The translations under genes were made by a program, and so were the position numbers. A stretch of 5,502 nucleotides of DNA from Clostridia bacterium. GTDB taxonomy: Bacteria; Bacillota; Clostridia; Oscillospirales; Acutalibacteraceae. Shown piece after piece: positions 5,502 to 5,502 of the stretch (the first letter of the stretch is position 1; the number at the start of each line of letters is the position of its first letter). Location: contig JAFWRV010000083.1 in the NCBI GenBank assembly GCA_017519685.1, positions 1-5,502 of the forward strand, read 5' to 3'. The notes under the pieces were generated by a model. The model had not been told where the DNA came from, did no database searches, and saw only the letters and a program-made list of their open reading frames with translations.

Positions 5502-5502
5502 G

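Noticed and set aside
1..5502. CRISPR array, tRNA or rRNA genes, insertion sequence or phage signature
   Set aside because: No regularly spaced repeats, cloverleaf-like segments, transposase or phage proteins were seen. The intergenic gaps are all under 170 bases.

Overview
The window looks like chromosomal DNA from a low-to-moderate-GC anaerobic Firmicute, most likely a gut or rumen clostridium of the Ruminococcaceae/Oscillospiraceae type. This is inferred from strong AGGAGG-type ribosome binding sites, the gene repertoire (a GH36 alpha-galactosidase, a DUF4349 lipoprotein, an ECF sigma factor with a membrane partner, a DUF4886 SGNH-like protein) and the protein sequences themselves. No marker gene is present, so the placement is tentative.

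Layout: the plus strand carries only the 3' part of a GH36 alpha-galactosidase gene (2-1285), which is open through the left edge. It ends at a strong hairpin terminator (1302-1339). Everything to the right is on the minus strand. In transcription order, from right to left, it reads: a DUF4886/SGNH-like protein cut by the right edge (5019-5501), an amidohydrolase-2 family metal-dependent hydrolase (4197-5003), a DUF4349 membrane lipoprotein (3170-4141), an ECF-type sigma factor (2591-3070), a single-pass membrane protein that is its likely anti-sigma factor (2134-2598), and a GNAT acetyltransferase (1345-1971). For the sigma factor, its partner and the DUF4349 protein, the longest open frames begin at weak TTG or GTG codons. 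Ribosome binding site spacing supports shorter ATG starts, which are the ones given here.

How the genes fit together: the sigma gene and the anti-sigma gene overlap by 8 bases and form a standard sigma/anti-sigma pair. The adjacent DUF4349 lipoprotein is envelope-located and could be a target or sensor of that pair. The SGNH-like protein and the amidohydrolase are 15 bases apart and look like one operon. With the alpha-galactosidase they suggest glycan or small-molecule catabolism, but no pathway can be assigned.

The least ordinary stretch is the 162-base gap between the anti-sigma gene and the acetyltransferase gene (1972-2133). It holds a possible terminator with a short stem, a well-placed ribosome binding site followed by an 11-codon TTG-initiated reading frame (LKKYNTPEIDS), an 11-bp perfect hairpin directly after that frame's stop, and a near-perfect 11-base direct repeat. 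One arm of the hairpin is complementary to the acetyltransferase Shine-Dalgarno sequence, so a leader-controlled translation switch is conceivable. No RNA genes, insertion sequences, CRISPR arrays or phage genes were seen, and most of the window is ordinary.
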